From contig JADZFW010000124.1 in assembly GCA_020854235.1 (NCBI GenBank), positions 1-50,145 of the forward strand: 50,145 bases of DNA, written 5' to 3'. The notes under the pieces were generated by a model that made no database searches, was not told the DNA's origin, and saw nothing but the letters and a program-made list of their open reading frames with translations. Origin of the DNA: Flavobacteriaceae bacterium (GTDB lineage: Bacteria > Bacteroidota > Bacteroidia > Flavobacteriales > Flavobacteriaceae). Below are positions 35,319 to 44,615 of the stretch, in pieces. Made by a program: the position numbers and the translations under genes. The stretch's first letter is position 1; each line of letters opens with the position of its first letter.

Positions 35319-36854
35319 ATGTTGACAAAAATCTATGGAAGCGCCGTATTTGGCGTTGAAGCACAAACTATTACCGTTGAAGTAAACATTGACAGTGGTG
35401 TGGGTTATCATTTGGTTGGTTTACCCGACAATGCGATTAAGGAAAGTAATTTTCGAATTGCAGCGGCATTGCAAAACAATGGGTTAAAAATTCCGGTTAA
35501 AAAAATCATCATCAACATGTCGCCTGCAGATTTGCGGAAGGAAGGCAGTGCCTATGACCTCACTTTGGCTATTGGAATACTGGTAGCCAGTGGTCAAATC
35601 AAAGCCGATGATATTGATCGGTATATCATCATGGGCGAGTTGTCTTTGGATGGAAATTTACAACCTATTAAAGGAGCATTACCTATTGCTATCAAAGCTA
35701 GAGAAGAAGGTTATAAAGGTTTTATATTACCCCAACAAAATGTAAAGGAAGCCGCAATCGTAGATCAACTTGAGGTATATGGCGTTGAAAACATCAAACA
35801 AGTCATTGATTTTTTCAACAAAGATATCCCACTGGAGCGAACCATCATCGATACCCGAAAAGAATTTCACGAACATCTAGAAAATCCCGAAAATGATTTT
35901 GCCGATGTCAAAGGACAGGAAACCATCAAACGTTGTATGGAAATTGCAGCAGCAGGCGGACATAATATCATTCTGATTGGTCCGCCGGGTAGTGGCAAAA
36001 CCATGTTGGCCAAAAGATTGCCTTCCATCCTACCGCCTATGACACTTTCGGAGGCCTTGGAAACCACCAAAATTCACTCTGTTGTAGGTCGCCTTAAAGA
36101 ACATACGGGATTGATGCACCAAAGACCTTTTAGAAGTCCGCATCATACCATATCGGATGTGGCATTGGTAGGTGGAGGAACTTTCCCACAACCCGGAGAG
36201 ATTTCCTTGGCACACAATGGCGTTTTGTTTTTGGACGAATTACCCGAATTCAAACGAACTGTTTTGGAGGTAATGCGACAACCTTTGGAAGATAGAGAAG
36301 TGACCATATCTAGGGCTCGATTTACCATTACTTATCCATCTTCGTTTATGTTGGTTGCCAGTATGAATCCAAGTCCGAGTGGGTATTTTAACGATCCCAA
36401 CAGTCCCATGACTTCCACACCACAAGAAATGCAACGTTACTTGAGTAAAATTTCCGGTCCACTACTCGACCGAATTGACATTCATATCGAAGTAACACCG
36501 GTTCCATTTGAAAAATTATCGGAAGACCGCAAAGGGGAAAGTAGTAAAATCATTCGGGGGCGAGTAATCAAGGCGCGTCAATTTCAGACCTTACGGCTCG
36601 AAGAAGACAAAATGCATTACAATGCTCAAATGGGAGTCAAGCAAATCAGGAAATATTGTGTGCTTAATGAAGTATCAATGCAGCTTTTGAAAACCGCTAT
36701 GGAGCGGCTCAATTTATCGGCTCGGGCTTTTGACCGCATTTTGAAAGTAGCCCGTACCATAGCCGATTTGGAAGCATCTGAATCTATTGAACCACATCAC
36801 ATTTCTGAGGCTATACAATACAGGAGTTTGGATCGAGATGGATGGTTGGGTTGA
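35319..36854 (+). CDS. comM: ComM/YifB-family AAA+ ATPase
   Basis: A 511-residue magnesium-chelatase-like AAA+ protein. ComM is a hexameric helicase that promotes branch migration during natural transformation. The N-terminal ChlI-type domain (MLTKIYGSAVFGVEAQTITVEV, VGLPDNAIKESNFRI) is followed by Walker A GPPGSGKTML near residue 223, Walker B GVLFLDELPEF, MRQPLEDREVTISRA, the LLDRIDIH block and the C-terminal Mg-chelatase lid (SARAFDRILKVARTIADLEASE). The ATG at 35319 is chosen over the TTG three codons upstream because it gives the family N-terminus. Family name and role are by homology; competence in this organism is not shown. Confidence 0.93.
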   Translation: MLTKIYGSAVFGVEAQTITVEVNIDSGVGYHLVGLPDNAIKESNFRIAAALQNNGLKIPVKKIIINMSPADLRKEGSAYDLTLAIGILVASGQIKADDIDRYIIMGELSLDGNLQPIKGALPIAIKAREEGYKGFILPQQNVKEAAIVDQLEVYGVENIKQVIDFFNKDIPLERTIIDTRKEFHEHLENPENDFADVKGQETIKRCMEIAAAGGHNIILIGPPGSGKTMLAKRLPSILPPMTLSEALETTKIHSVVGRLKEHTGLMHQRPFRSPHHTISDVALVGGGTFPQPGEISLAHNGVLFLDELPEFKRTVLEVMRQPLEDREVTISRARFTITYPSSFMLVASMNPSPSGYFNDPNSPMTSTPQEMQRYLSKISGPLLDRIDIHIEVTPVPFEKLSEDRKGESSKIIRGRVIKARQFQTLRLEEDKMHYNAQMGVKQIRKYCVLNEVSMQLLKTAMERLNLSARAFDRILKVARTIADLEASESIEPHHISEAIQYRSLDRDGWLG

Positions 36855-36873
36855 AATAAATTGCAAAATCAGT

Positions 36874-36917
36874 AAAAAAAAACGGAAAGTATGCAAAGCT
36901 GCTTTCTTTCCGTTTTA
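36874..36917. terminator. Bidirectional terminator between comM and the rhodanese gene
   Basis: AAAACGGAAAG pairs with CTTTCCGTTTT around about 16 bases, flanked by A's on the left and T's on the right, so it can stop transcription from either convergent gene. Confidence 0.8.
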
Positions 36918-36968
36918 CTACTAACTAAATATATATACAAAAAATCTTGATTCTCGTTAAAAGACTCT

Positions 36969-37268
36969 TTAAAGAGCTGCTTGCCATGGGCCAGCATTAA
37001 TCACATCTATTCCAAATCTCTTTAAATAAGCTTGAGCCGAACCTGCTCTGGCACCAGAACGACAAACCAATATAACCGGTTTGTTCATGGCTTTGATACG
37101 TTCTACACTTTCAGGAATCGAATCTAAGGTAATTAAAATAGAACCCGGAACGTGTCCATCTTCAAACTCCATAGGTGTTCTTACATCGATAATGACTGCT
37201 CCTTTATCTTTGTATTCTTTTACTTGGTTATTGGCACCGCCACCTCCAAAAAGATCAAAAAAGCTCAT
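36969..37268 (-). CDS. Single-domain rhodanese-like sulfurtransferase
   Basis: A 99-residue cytoplasmic rhodanese domain. The active-site loop is CRSGAR with C69, preceded by VIIDVRTPMEFEDGHVPGSI (the CH2A-type block) and followed by GSAQAYLKRFGIDVINAGPW. The six-residue loop starting with Cys fits sulfurtransferases, not the longer loop of Cdc25-type phosphatases. There is no signal peptide. A perfect GTAACA-N2-TGTTAC dyad lies 69 nt upstream, similar to the one before the DUF4395 gene, so a Crp/Fnr-type regulator probably controls both. Confidence 0.93.
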   Translation of the reverse strand: MSFFDLFGGGGANNQVKEYKDKGAVIIDVRTPMEFEDGHVPGSILITLDSIPESVERIKAMNKPVILVCRSGARAGSAQAYLKRFGIDVINAGPWQAAL

Positions 37269-37336
37269 GATTTAAATTTTTAGGTTTGAAAATAGTTTTT
37301 AGAGCACAAATAAAAGCAGAAATTACCTTATATTAA

Positions 37337-37350
37337 GTAACACATGTTAC
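37337..37350. promoter_or_regulatory. Crp/Fnr-type dyad upstream of the rhodanese gene
   Basis: GTAACA-CA-TGTTAC is a perfect inverted repeat with 2-nt spacing, 69 nt upstream of the rhodanese start. It has the size and symmetry of Crp/Fnr-type operators. Confidence 0.6.
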
Positions 37351-37587
37351 ATAATTCAAAAAAACAATACTTAAGGTGGGTTCTATAAATTATTATTATT
37401 TTTTAGTATTTTTAATCGATGTTCTTTTTTAAATATTTTGGCATCTTTTCCTCATTTTTTATATCAAATAGTTTACTATTAGATATTAAAAACAAGAAAA
37501 ATCTATCCAAAATCTTATAAAAAATAACTATCGACTAATTTTTAGAATCCACCTTATTTTTAAAATAGGTAGATTCAATAAAATAAT

Positions 37588-37595
37588 TATTTTTG
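37588..37595 (+). promoter_or_regulatory. Probable promoter (-7 box) of the TraB/GumN gene
   Basis: TATTTTTG matches TAnnTTTG, 24 nt before the TTG start codon. No -33 element was seen. Confidence 0.4.
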
Positions 37596-37619
37596 TTGAA
37601 ATTCTAATATCTCATTATT

Positions 37620-40600
37620 TTGAAAAAGTTATTTGCTTTATTGTCGTTTTTGGTATCCCTTTCAATTTACAGTCAAACTCAAAAAAGTCTTCTTTGGGAG
37701 ATTTCCGGAAACGGAATTGAAAAGAAATCCTACTTATATGGTTCTATGCATGTCACAGACAAAGTTTCCTATCATTTGTCTGATTCATTTTTCAAACATT
37801 TGTTGGAAGCCGATATGGTTGCCAACGAAAGTGATCCGGAAACTTGGGGAGAATTGAATGATTTAATCAATCAGAGTGAGGCGAATACTCCTTTCATGTT
37901 TTACAGTAAGTTTTATTTGACTCCATTACCCAAAGAAGATTTGCTATCCCTTTTTTACAGCAATTACAATTATTTTCAAAACTTACTTTCGGGAGTAGAT
38001 GGATATAATGCCGATTATTCTGAGGATACCGTATTGGATACATTTATTTTTCAAACCGGAAAGAAATACAACAAGAAAACGGTTGGTTTGGAGAATATCA
38101 TGGAATCTATCATTCCTTTGTTGAAAATTGACGATGAAAGTGCGCGTCCCGAACCCGAGAATTTACTTATCATTCAAAAAATCATCAAGGACAAGAATCC
38201 ATTTGATTTATTAAAAGATTTTTACCGTGAGAAAGACATTGTTATGTTGGATTCGATCAACAAATTGATGATGTCAGAAAAGGCACATGATGCCATGATT
38301 GTTCATCGCAACAGAATCATGACCCATAGTATCGATTCATTGGTCAGGCAAGGCAGTTTGTTTGCAGCTGTTGGAGCTGCCCATTTGGCCGGAAACAAAG
38401 GTATTATTAATATGCTCATTGAAAAAGGCTATACACTTACACCTATTTTTGACGTATTTACTGAAACCGGTAAAAACAAACAAAAGGACATTGAAACCTA
38501 TTTTCCGAATCCACAATTTAAAATGGGTTCAACAGCCGATGGCATGGTAAAAATGCCTTTGAATAAGTTTATTGAAGAAGATGCTGATCATTTGGGTTCT
38601 CCCGATTACATCAATGGTGGAGTCATCACTATCAAAAGATTGCCTCTCAATTATTTCTTGAAAAAGGAAGCTACCACTTTTAATCCTGAATCTTTAGACA
38701 GTTTGTTTTTTGAAAATATTCCGGGAGATATTATTGAGAAGAAGTATTTTGAAACCAGCAGTTACAAAGGCTATGATATCAAGAACAAACGCAAATCGGG
38801 GAATAGTCAAAGGTATAAATTTTACATTACACCATTGGAAATCATCAGTATTTCCATGACTGGTGTAGGAGAATACGTCCGAAAATATGAAGCCGATGTA
38901 TTTGATCCCATTGAAATCAAAGCATTTTCTGAGCAGTGGGAAACCTTTAAACCTCAACATCAAGGATTTTCTGTCGAACTTCCTGTTTATCATTTTGTAA
39001 AGGGTGATTTTGTAAACAAAATCAATGATATTGAATTGCAAGGTTATCTAAATACGAATCAATCCTACTTTTTCTTGCATGAAAAAACATTGAATGATTT
39101 GGAAACTTTGGAAAATACGGCATTTGAAAACAAACAAATTCACTATGAATTTTTATTACAACACAAAGCTGATACACTTCAAACCCATTTCAATGAAGAC
39201 CCAAAATATTTCACTTCACAGTCGGAAGTGAATGGCAAAAAAGTACAATTAAAATCGGTTATTCATGGGAATAAATACTATCTGATGGGAAGTGTCAATG
39301 CCACAGAGGAACACACCAATCGGTTTTTTAATTCTTTCCAGATGCAGCCTTTTGTATATCAAATGGATTTAGAAGTACTTCAAGATACTTTATCTTACTT
39401 CTCGGTAGAAATTCCTAAAAAAATAAATCAAGGTTTATTTTTCAATGTAGATAGAACGACATTGGACACCAAAAACATCAATTTACCCAAGAATAAATAT
39501 TATAGCATTTTATCGGCTACCGGACAAACCGTTGAGGTTGAATACTACAAATTGGGGAAATACGATCATTATACCCATTTGGACTCGGTCAAGGTAGCAT
39601 TTAAAAAGGGTTTTACCAAAGATTATGGCATTGACGATTATACAGAAGATTACGAATATGAGTATTTTGATGAAGGGTATGGATACGATGATTTCTTTGT
39701 TGAGAAGAAAGGGCTCAAAGCCTCGACTTGGAATGACCTCATGAAGGAAAAAGAAGTAAAATGGGAACTTCTCAACGAAAAAGAATCGTATGATGAAGTT
39801 CGCAATGAACATATTTTTGAAGCAACAGCCATTGTTCCTAGTTCAGATCAAGCCATTCAATACAAAGCTATTTTCAAGGGCGATTCCTATTATATCTTAA
39901 GTTCTTTAGTCCCTAAAAATTACCAAAGAAACGATCCTTTTATAGAAAAGGTTTTCAGCACATTCAAACCTTCATTGGAAAGTTATAAAAATCCATTTGA
40001 ATCTAGGTTTTCGTCCTTTTTGGAAGATGCGATGAGTGACAAAGACACCATTAGGTTCTCGGCTTTGAATTCGGTACATCAACTGGAATTGACCAAAGAT
40101 GATTTTGAAAAGGTTAAAAATTTCATTGAAACATATGAATTTAAAGATTCTGAAATTGATGCCAAAGAAACACTTATCAGTGCGATAGGTGCTATGGAAG
40201 ACAAAAGGGTCATTCCATATTTGGAAGCATTATACAAAAAAGAAGATACTGAATCTTCAGTCCAATTGGAAATTCTAACAGCATTATCACATCAGAAATC
40301 AAAAGCGGCTTATGAGAAAATATCCGAATTAATGGCATACGACTTACCGATTCCGGATGAGCCCTATGAAATTAATTGGTTATTTAATCAATTTACAACG
40401 GATTTGGAAAATGCCAAATATTTGTTTCCTAATGTGTTTGATTATTACCAAACAGAAGAATACAAATCCCCTATTCTTTCACTTTGTTTAAATGTTTTGG
40501 ACGAAGGTAAAATACAGGTCAAAAAACTGGAACCTCAAAGGAAAAATCTATTGACTCATGCCAAATTGGAACTCAAACGCATTGTGAGTTGGAAAGAAAA

Positions 40601-41282
40601 AGATGATGCAAAAGATGAAGAAGAAGAAAATGACTATTACGATGATAAAGCACCTGTGAGTGACTTGATTACTTATATCAATATTTTGTATTATTTCCCA
40701 CAGGATGATGTTCTCAAAGATTTAGTCAAAAAATCCAGAGCCTTGAATATTCCTGAGCTGACAATGGAAATCAACCGATTGGATGTAGTCAATAAAATTA
40801 GTAATCAAGCAGTTATTGAACAATCACTATCAGATCCAGAAACTCGTTTTATGACAGCTTTATTGCTTTTGAATCAAGATGAGCAAGCCAAACTCAATGT
40901 GAGTGATGATGAAATATCGGTTTCGGCTTTGTATCACCTCAACAATTTGGAGGAGAAAGATTCTATCCATTTGTTGAAAAAAGAAGTTGTTCAAAGAAAT
41001 CAAAAGGAAGTGACTTTTTACTTTTACCAAGTGATACGAAAAGTAAAAGAAGATGAAGCTGAAGAGAAAGAATTGCTCACTGTGGCTTTTGTAAGTAAAG
41101 ATTCCAAAATCAATCCATTGGCTTATGTATCATTGGAAGATAAATCCATTTTGGACGAAAAGGAACTACCCGAAATGTATCAGGAAATTATAGATTCAAC
41201 ATTTGGCGGTGATTCAAACCGAGCCAATTACAGCATTATCAAACCGGGAGGATTTAATCCGTATGGTTATATGGGTTTTTAA
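37620..41282 (+). CDS. Exported TraB/GumN-domain protein with long repeat-like C-terminus
   Basis: A 1220-residue exported protein starting at TTG; this start gives a clean signal peptide (KKLFALLSFLVSLSIYSQ), and no in-frame ATG or GTG does. Residues about 20-285 form a TraB/GumN domain: SLLWEISGNGIEKKSYLYGSMHVTD at the start and FAAVGAAHLAGNKGIINMLIEKGYTLTPI at the end. The remaining ~930 residues are unusual. Residues 300-790 include three or four similar beta-rich blocks (PFVYQMDLEVLQDTLSYFSVEIP-like). Residues about 800-1200 are HEAT-like helices (DTIRFSALNSVHQLELTKDDF, ETLISAIGAMEDKRVIPYLEALY). Ordinary TraB/GumN proteins are ~300 residues, so this is a large fusion. Its stop overlaps that of the convergent hydroxylase gene. 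Confidence 0.82.
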   Translation: MKKLFALLSFLVSLSIYSQTQKSLLWEISGNGIEKKSYLYGSMHVTDKVSYHLSDSFFKHLLEADMVANESDPETWGELNDLINQSEANTPFMFYSKFYLTPLPKEDLLSLFYSNYNYFQNLLSGVDGYNADYSEDTVLDTFIFQTGKKYNKKTVGLENIMESIIPLLKIDDESARPEPENLLIIQKIIKDKNPFDLLKDFYREKDIVMLDSINKLMMSEKAHDAMIVHRNRIMTHSIDSLVRQGSLFAAVGAAHLAGNKGIINMLIEKGYTLTPIFDVFTETGKNKQKDIETYFPNPQFKMGSTADGMVKMPLNKFIEEDADHLGSPDYINGGVITIKRLPLNYFLKKEATTFNPESLDSLFFENIPGDIIEKKYFETSSYKGYDIKNKRKSGNSQRYKFYITPLEIISISMTGVGEYVRKYEADVFDPIEIKAFSEQWETFKPQHQGFSVELPVYHFVKGDFVNKINDIELQGYLNTNQSYFFLHEKTLNDLETLENTAFENKQIHYEFLLQHKADTLQTHFNEDPKYFTSQSEVNGKKVQLKSVIHGNKYYLMGSVNATEEHTNRFFNSFQMQPFVYQMDLEVLQDTLSYFSVEIPKKINQGLFFNVDRTTLDTKNINLPKNKYYSILSATGQTVEVEYYKLGKYDHYTHLDSVKVAFKKGFTKDYGIDDYTEDYEYEYFDEGYGYDDFFVEKKGLKASTWNDLMKEKEVKWELLNEKESYDEVRNEHIFEATAIVPSSDQAIQYKAIFKGDSYYILSSLVPKNYQRNDPFIEKVFSTFKPSLESYKNPFESRFSSFLEDAMSDKDTIRFSALNSVHQLELTKDDFEKVKNFIETYEFKDSEIDAKETLISAIGAMEDKRVIPYLEALYKKEDTESSVQLEILTALSHQKSKAAYEKISELMAYDLPIPDEPYEINWLFNQFTTDLENAKYLFPNVFDYYQTEEYKSPILSLCLNVLDEGKIQVKKLEPQRKNLLTHAKLELKRIVSWKEKDDAKDEEEENDYYDDKAPVSDLITYINILYYFPQDDVLKDLVKKSRALNIPELTMEINRLDVVNKISNQAVIEQSLSDPETRFMTALLLLNQDEQAKLNVSDDEISVSALYHLNNLEEKDSIHLLKKEVVQRNQKEVTFYFYQVIRKVKEDEAEEKELLTVAFVSKDSKINPLAYVSLEDKSILDEKELPEMYQEIIDSTFGGDSNRANYSIIKPGGFNPYGYMGF

Positions 41283-43036
41283 CCCGTTACATCACTTTTG
41301 GCAAGTGTATTATGTGCATTTGCCAAGAGTTTTAAACCGTTTATAATTAATTTAGTTTTTGCAGCATCGGTTTTTAAGGTGTCGAGGTGTTGTAATATTT
41401 GATCTCTCCATTGTGAAAGCGGTGCTATTTCGGCTATTTCAAGAATCAGCAACCAATCATCGGGATATTCTTGTACACATTCCTGAAAAATTTCTTTCAA
41501 TTTATGTATTGTTACCGATTGACTTTCGCGTAAGTTTCTCACTTGCGCATAAAGATCTTGCAAACGTTTTTCGCTATCGGTATATTTGATGCGGTTGGTT
41601 TTTTCAATCGGAACGTTTCCATGGGACACAAATGAATGCACATCGGCGGGACCGGCAAAAGCTGCACATACTTTTTTACCCACAGCCATATCATAAATAC
41701 CCCATTCGGGTTGGAATAAAACTTGGTCGCGATAGGTTACGGTGCAATGTTCAAATGATATCAAGAGAATCTTGCCTTGCAAATTGCGAATTCCGGTGAT
41801 GATATTTCCGGAGACTTTTACGCCTCCTTCAAATGCCAATTGAACTGTTTTTCCCTCGTAAATTCCATATGCTTCCAAATCGGAAGGAGACATATCTTCA
41901 ATAGCCAGATTAATACCTTTCAATTTACCAATAGGGCTACCAAATCCTTCGCGGTGGTAGTTTATTCCATGAGATATCAATTCTTTTTCCCGATGTGCCA
42001 ATGCGGTAGGACCAGTCGTTTGCACATATAATACTTTACCATCCTCGTTGCTTATCACATCGGTAAATGTCCCTGATATTTGCAATCCGGTAGAGAGTTC
42101 TATCGTCCCTAGTGTTCGGGAATCAATGAGTTTTTGCAGTCCACTTAAACCTCCTTTTCGCAGTGCCATGGTATTGGCAAACTCTTCCAAGACCATACTC
42201 AGATGGGCAAAATCGGGGGTTACGTATAATTGGGGTTGGGGTTTGGTAATATCAAAATTCTGAAGAGCAGCTTCCATACTATAGGGAACCTTTTTCACTT
42301 CGGATTTCAGGCAACTTTCGCTTTCGCCAATGGAAGAAAGCAAACCGGCACCGTATATTTTGGGTTGGTCCATATTTCCAATCAAACCATATTCAACCGT
42401 CCACCAATGAAGATTTCTGATTTGAGCCATTTCGGAAGGATGTGTTTCCCTGTATTGAAGTTCCAAAACTTTACCTTCTGCCTTTTCAATTTCATTTGGA
42501 TTTGAATGAGGATCTTCTTTGAGAATAGACAAATGTCGAATGGCTTCATACACTTCATAGTCAAAGGCCGAAGTAATGGCTTTGCTTCCTATTTCACCAA
42601 ATCGTCTCAAATATTCGGCATATTCGGGATTGGCAATGATGGGTGCATGACCGGCGGCTTCGTGGATGATATCGGGAGCCGGTGTATATTCTATGTGTTC
42701 GAGTGTACGGATATCAGCAGCGATTACCAATACTTGATGGGCTTGAAATTCCATAAAAGCATTGGGAGGAATAAAACCATCTACTGCTACAGCGGCCCAA
42801 CCAATTTGAGCTAATTTTTCATTCATTTCATCCATGCTCGGAATGTGATCGAGAGAAATACCGGTTTGTTCCAAACCCTGTAAATATGAATGATGGGCTC
42901 TTTCTTTCAGAAAATGAGTATTCATACGCATTACATAGCGCCATACTGCTTGGTTTTGAGCATTGTAGAGCTGGTATTCCTGAGGAACGATAAAAGCTTG
43001 GAGGTGCGTTGGTAATCTTTCAATGAGTGGATTCAT
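41279..43036 (-). CDS. phhA: Aromatic amino acid hydroxylase (phenylalanine 4-monooxygenase), long form
   Basis: A tetrahydrobiopterin-dependent hydroxylase, most likely converting phenylalanine to tyrosine. The catalytic domain occupies about residues 15-330. Iron ligands H125 and H130 are in PDIIHEAAGHAPIIANPEYAE, and E215 is in HWWTVEYGLIG. The protein is 585 residues, about twice the length of classical bacterial PhhA (~260-300). Residues about 310-470 form a beta-rich extension (LQISGTFTDVISNEDGKVLYV, GKTVQLAFEGGVKVSGNIITGI), and the C-terminal ~110 residues are helical. No pterin dehydratase gene is adjacent. The gene ends tail-to-tail on the TraB/GumN gene. Confidence 0.9.
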   Translation of the reverse strand: MNPLIERLPTHLQAFIVPQEYQLYNAQNQAVWRYVMRMNTHFLKERAHHSYLQGLEQTGISLDHIPSMDEMNEKLAQIGWAAVAVDGFIPPNAFMEFQAHQVLVIAADIRTLEHIEYTPAPDIIHEAAGHAPIIANPEYAEYLRRFGEIGSKAITSAFDYEVYEAIRHLSILKEDPHSNPNEIEKAEGKVLELQYRETHPSEMAQIRNLHWWTVEYGLIGNMDQPKIYGAGLLSSIGESESCLKSEVKKVPYSMEAALQNFDITKPQPQLYVTPDFAHLSMVLEEFANTMALRKGGLSGLQKLIDSRTLGTIELSTGLQISGTFTDVISNEDGKVLYVQTTGPTALAHREKELISHGINYHREGFGSPIGKLKGINLAIEDMSPSDLEAYGIYEGKTVQLAFEGGVKVSGNIITGIRNLQGKILLISFEHCTVTYRDQVLFQPEWGIYDMAVGKKVCAAFAGPADVHSFVSHGNVPIEKTNRIKYTDSEKRLQDLYAQVRNLRESQSVTIHKLKEIFQECVQEYPDDWLLILEIAEIAPLSQWRDQILQHLDTLKTDAAKTKLIINGLKLLANAHNTLAKSDVTG

Positions 43037-43217
43037 GAAGTATTAGTTTAGTAGTTGGGTAAAAATACTAACTTTTTTTTAATTGAGTGCCGTTTTTGTT
43101 GTTTCGATTTGAGGAAGACGTTGAGGTTAGCAAGGTGGCTGAGGAGTCTATTTTCACCTATTGAAATATCGAAGAAAACCATTACTTTTACTTTGGCAAA
43201 TACTAAAACCCAAAATT

Positions 43218-44012
43218 ATGGCATTATTTAATTCATCTCGCAGCGGTGGATTTCCCATCAAGCTCATATTAGCAGCAGGAATCATCATTTTTTCATTGGT
43301 TCGTTATTGGTCCAATTCGGAAAGTAATCCTTGGACCGGACGCAAGCAACACATCACTTTGGAGCCTCAGCAGGAAATTGCTTTGGGTATTGAAAGTGCA
43401 CCGCAAATGGCTCAAGAATATGGGGGTTTGTATCCAGACCAAGAATTACAAGATTTAGTCGATAAAGTAGGACAACGTTTGGTTCAATACAGTGTAGCTC
43501 AGGAAACCCCTTACCGTTATGATTTTCACTTACTGCGTGATCCCAATACCATCAATGCATTTGCTTTACCAGGAGGTCAAGTATTTATCACGTATGGATT
43601 GTTGCGTAAATTGCAGAGTGAAGACCAATTGGCAGGCGTATTGGGTCATGAAATCGGGCATGTATTGGGCAGACATTCAGCCGAAAGAATTGCCAAACAA
43701 GACCTCACGTCGGGAATTGTAAATGGTGTTTTGGTAGGTTCGGATGGTAGTCAAAGTGCGGCTCAAACGGCAGCTATGATAGGTAATATCGTCAACATGA
43801 AATACGGACGGGATGACGAATTGGAAAGCGATGAATTAGGTGTTAAAATCATGCTCGATGCCGGATATAACCCCGAAGAAATGATAGGAGTGATGGAAAT
43901 ATTGAAAGCAGCCTCGGGAGGACAAAGGGTTCCGGAATTTCAGAGTACGCATCCCAATCCTGAGAATAGAATTGAGAAGATTAAAGCAGCTATTGAGAAG
44001 TATAGGAAATGA
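43218..44012 (+). CDS. M48-family metallopeptidase, membrane-anchored
   Basis: A 264-residue zinc metallopeptidase starting at ATG 43218. An N-terminal membrane helix (about residues 13-29) is followed by a periplasmic M48 domain. The zinc site is HEIGH at residues 144-148, with the third ligand in ELESDELGVKIM about 55 residues later, and INAFALPGGQVFITYGLL is the block before the zinc site. It resembles the BepA/LoiP group, which clears misfolded outer-membrane proteins. BepA has a C-terminal TPR domain; this protein ends soon after the catalytic domain. The open frame continues upstream to a TTG at 43161, but the ATG fits the family better. A palindrome copy follows the stop codon. Confidence 0.9.
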   Translation: MALFNSSRSGGFPIKLILAAGIIIFSLVRYWSNSESNPWTGRKQHITLEPQQEIALGIESAPQMAQEYGGLYPDQELQDLVDKVGQRLVQYSVAQETPYRYDFHLLRDPNTINAFALPGGQVFITYGLLRKLQSEDQLAGVLGHEIGHVLGRHSAERIAKQDLTSGIVNGVLVGSDGSQSAAQTAAMIGNIVNMKYGRDDELESDELGVKIMLDAGYNPEEMIGVMEILKAASGGQRVPEFQSTHPNPENRIEKIKAAIEKYRK

Positions 44013-44020
44013 AGAATTGA

Positions 44021-44040
44021 GTCCCGATAGCTATCTGGAT
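44021..44040. repeat. Dispersed palindrome, copy 4 (degenerate right arm)
   Basis: GTCCCGATAGCTATCTGGAT: the left arm is identical to the perfect copy at 31566, and the right arm differs at two positions. It lies 8 nt after the M48 stop codon. Confidence 0.75.
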
Positions 44041-44089
44041 GAGAATTATGAATTTATTGAATAAGGGAAAAAATCTCATCTTTAGGAAA

Positions 44090-44605
44090 TTAACCTTTAA
44101 CGCCTTTCTTAAAAGCTTCATTCAATTCTTTAAAATCCAATTTGCCATTTACACCAACAAGGTAATGTCTCAAAACTAATAATTTCTCGAGTTGTTTTGC
44201 CTCCGATTTGAATTTGCCTATCAAGTGCAACAGCGTTCTTTGTTTGCCGGGTGAAAGTGCATGAAAAACTTCATCAAATTCGGGGTCTTGTTGCCACAAT
44301 TCGGCAAAGACTTCCGGAACAGGCATTCCATACTTACTGGGATCTGGGATCAAATGAACCCTTATTTCATCGTGTAATTTCAAAAGCAAACGATCCCTAA
44401 TTTCTTTATTGATATTGATAAAATATCCTTTTTCACCAGCTGACATCACAGCGCATTGAAAGGAATAAGTGTGATTCAAAGTACATATCACCCGAGTTCC
44501 ACCAGACTTCAAAGCGAGCGCTACCTCATCGGGAACTTGTAGGTGATAATGCCACAAGTCTTCTCGTTCAAATTGTTGTAGATAGGCTGTGAATGAATGG
44601 AACAT
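44090..44605 (-). CDS. DUF1905 / YdeI (OmpD-associated) family protein
   Basis: A 171-residue protein with two parts. Residues about 10-90 match the DUF1905 barrel (WHYHLQVPDEVALALKSGGTRVICTLN, GYFININKEIRDRLLLKLHDEIRVHLIPDPS). Residues about 95-145 form the YdeI/OmdA helical bundle (PEVFAELWQQDPEFDEVFHALSPGKQRTLLHLIGKFKSEAKQLEK). Family members are implicated in stress and peptide-resistance phenotypes, but the molecular function is unknown. There is no signal peptide. It is encoded on the same strand as, and 54 nt downstream of, the unknown CxxC protein, with a heptanucleotide repeat in the gap. Confidence 0.82.
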   Translation of the reverse strand: MFHSFTAYLQQFEREDLWHYHLQVPDEVALALKSGGTRVICTLNHTYSFQCAVMSAGEKGYFININKEIRDRLLLKLHDEIRVHLIPDPSKYGMPVPEVFAELWQQDPEFDEVFHALSPGKQRTLLHLIGKFKSEAKQLEKLLVLRHYLVGVNGKLDFKELNEAFKKGVKG

Positions 44606-44615
44606 GGGTTAGAGA

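Larger units (their letters stand above)
37269..37619. other. Divergent intergenic region between the rhodanese gene and the TraB/GumN gene
   Basis: A 351-bp very AT-rich spacer. It contains the Crp/Fnr-type dyad (37337-37350) serving the rhodanese gene and a TATTTTTG box (37588-37595) before the TraB/GumN gene, plus a short imperfect palindrome around 37555-37572. I see nothing else. Confidence 0.6.
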
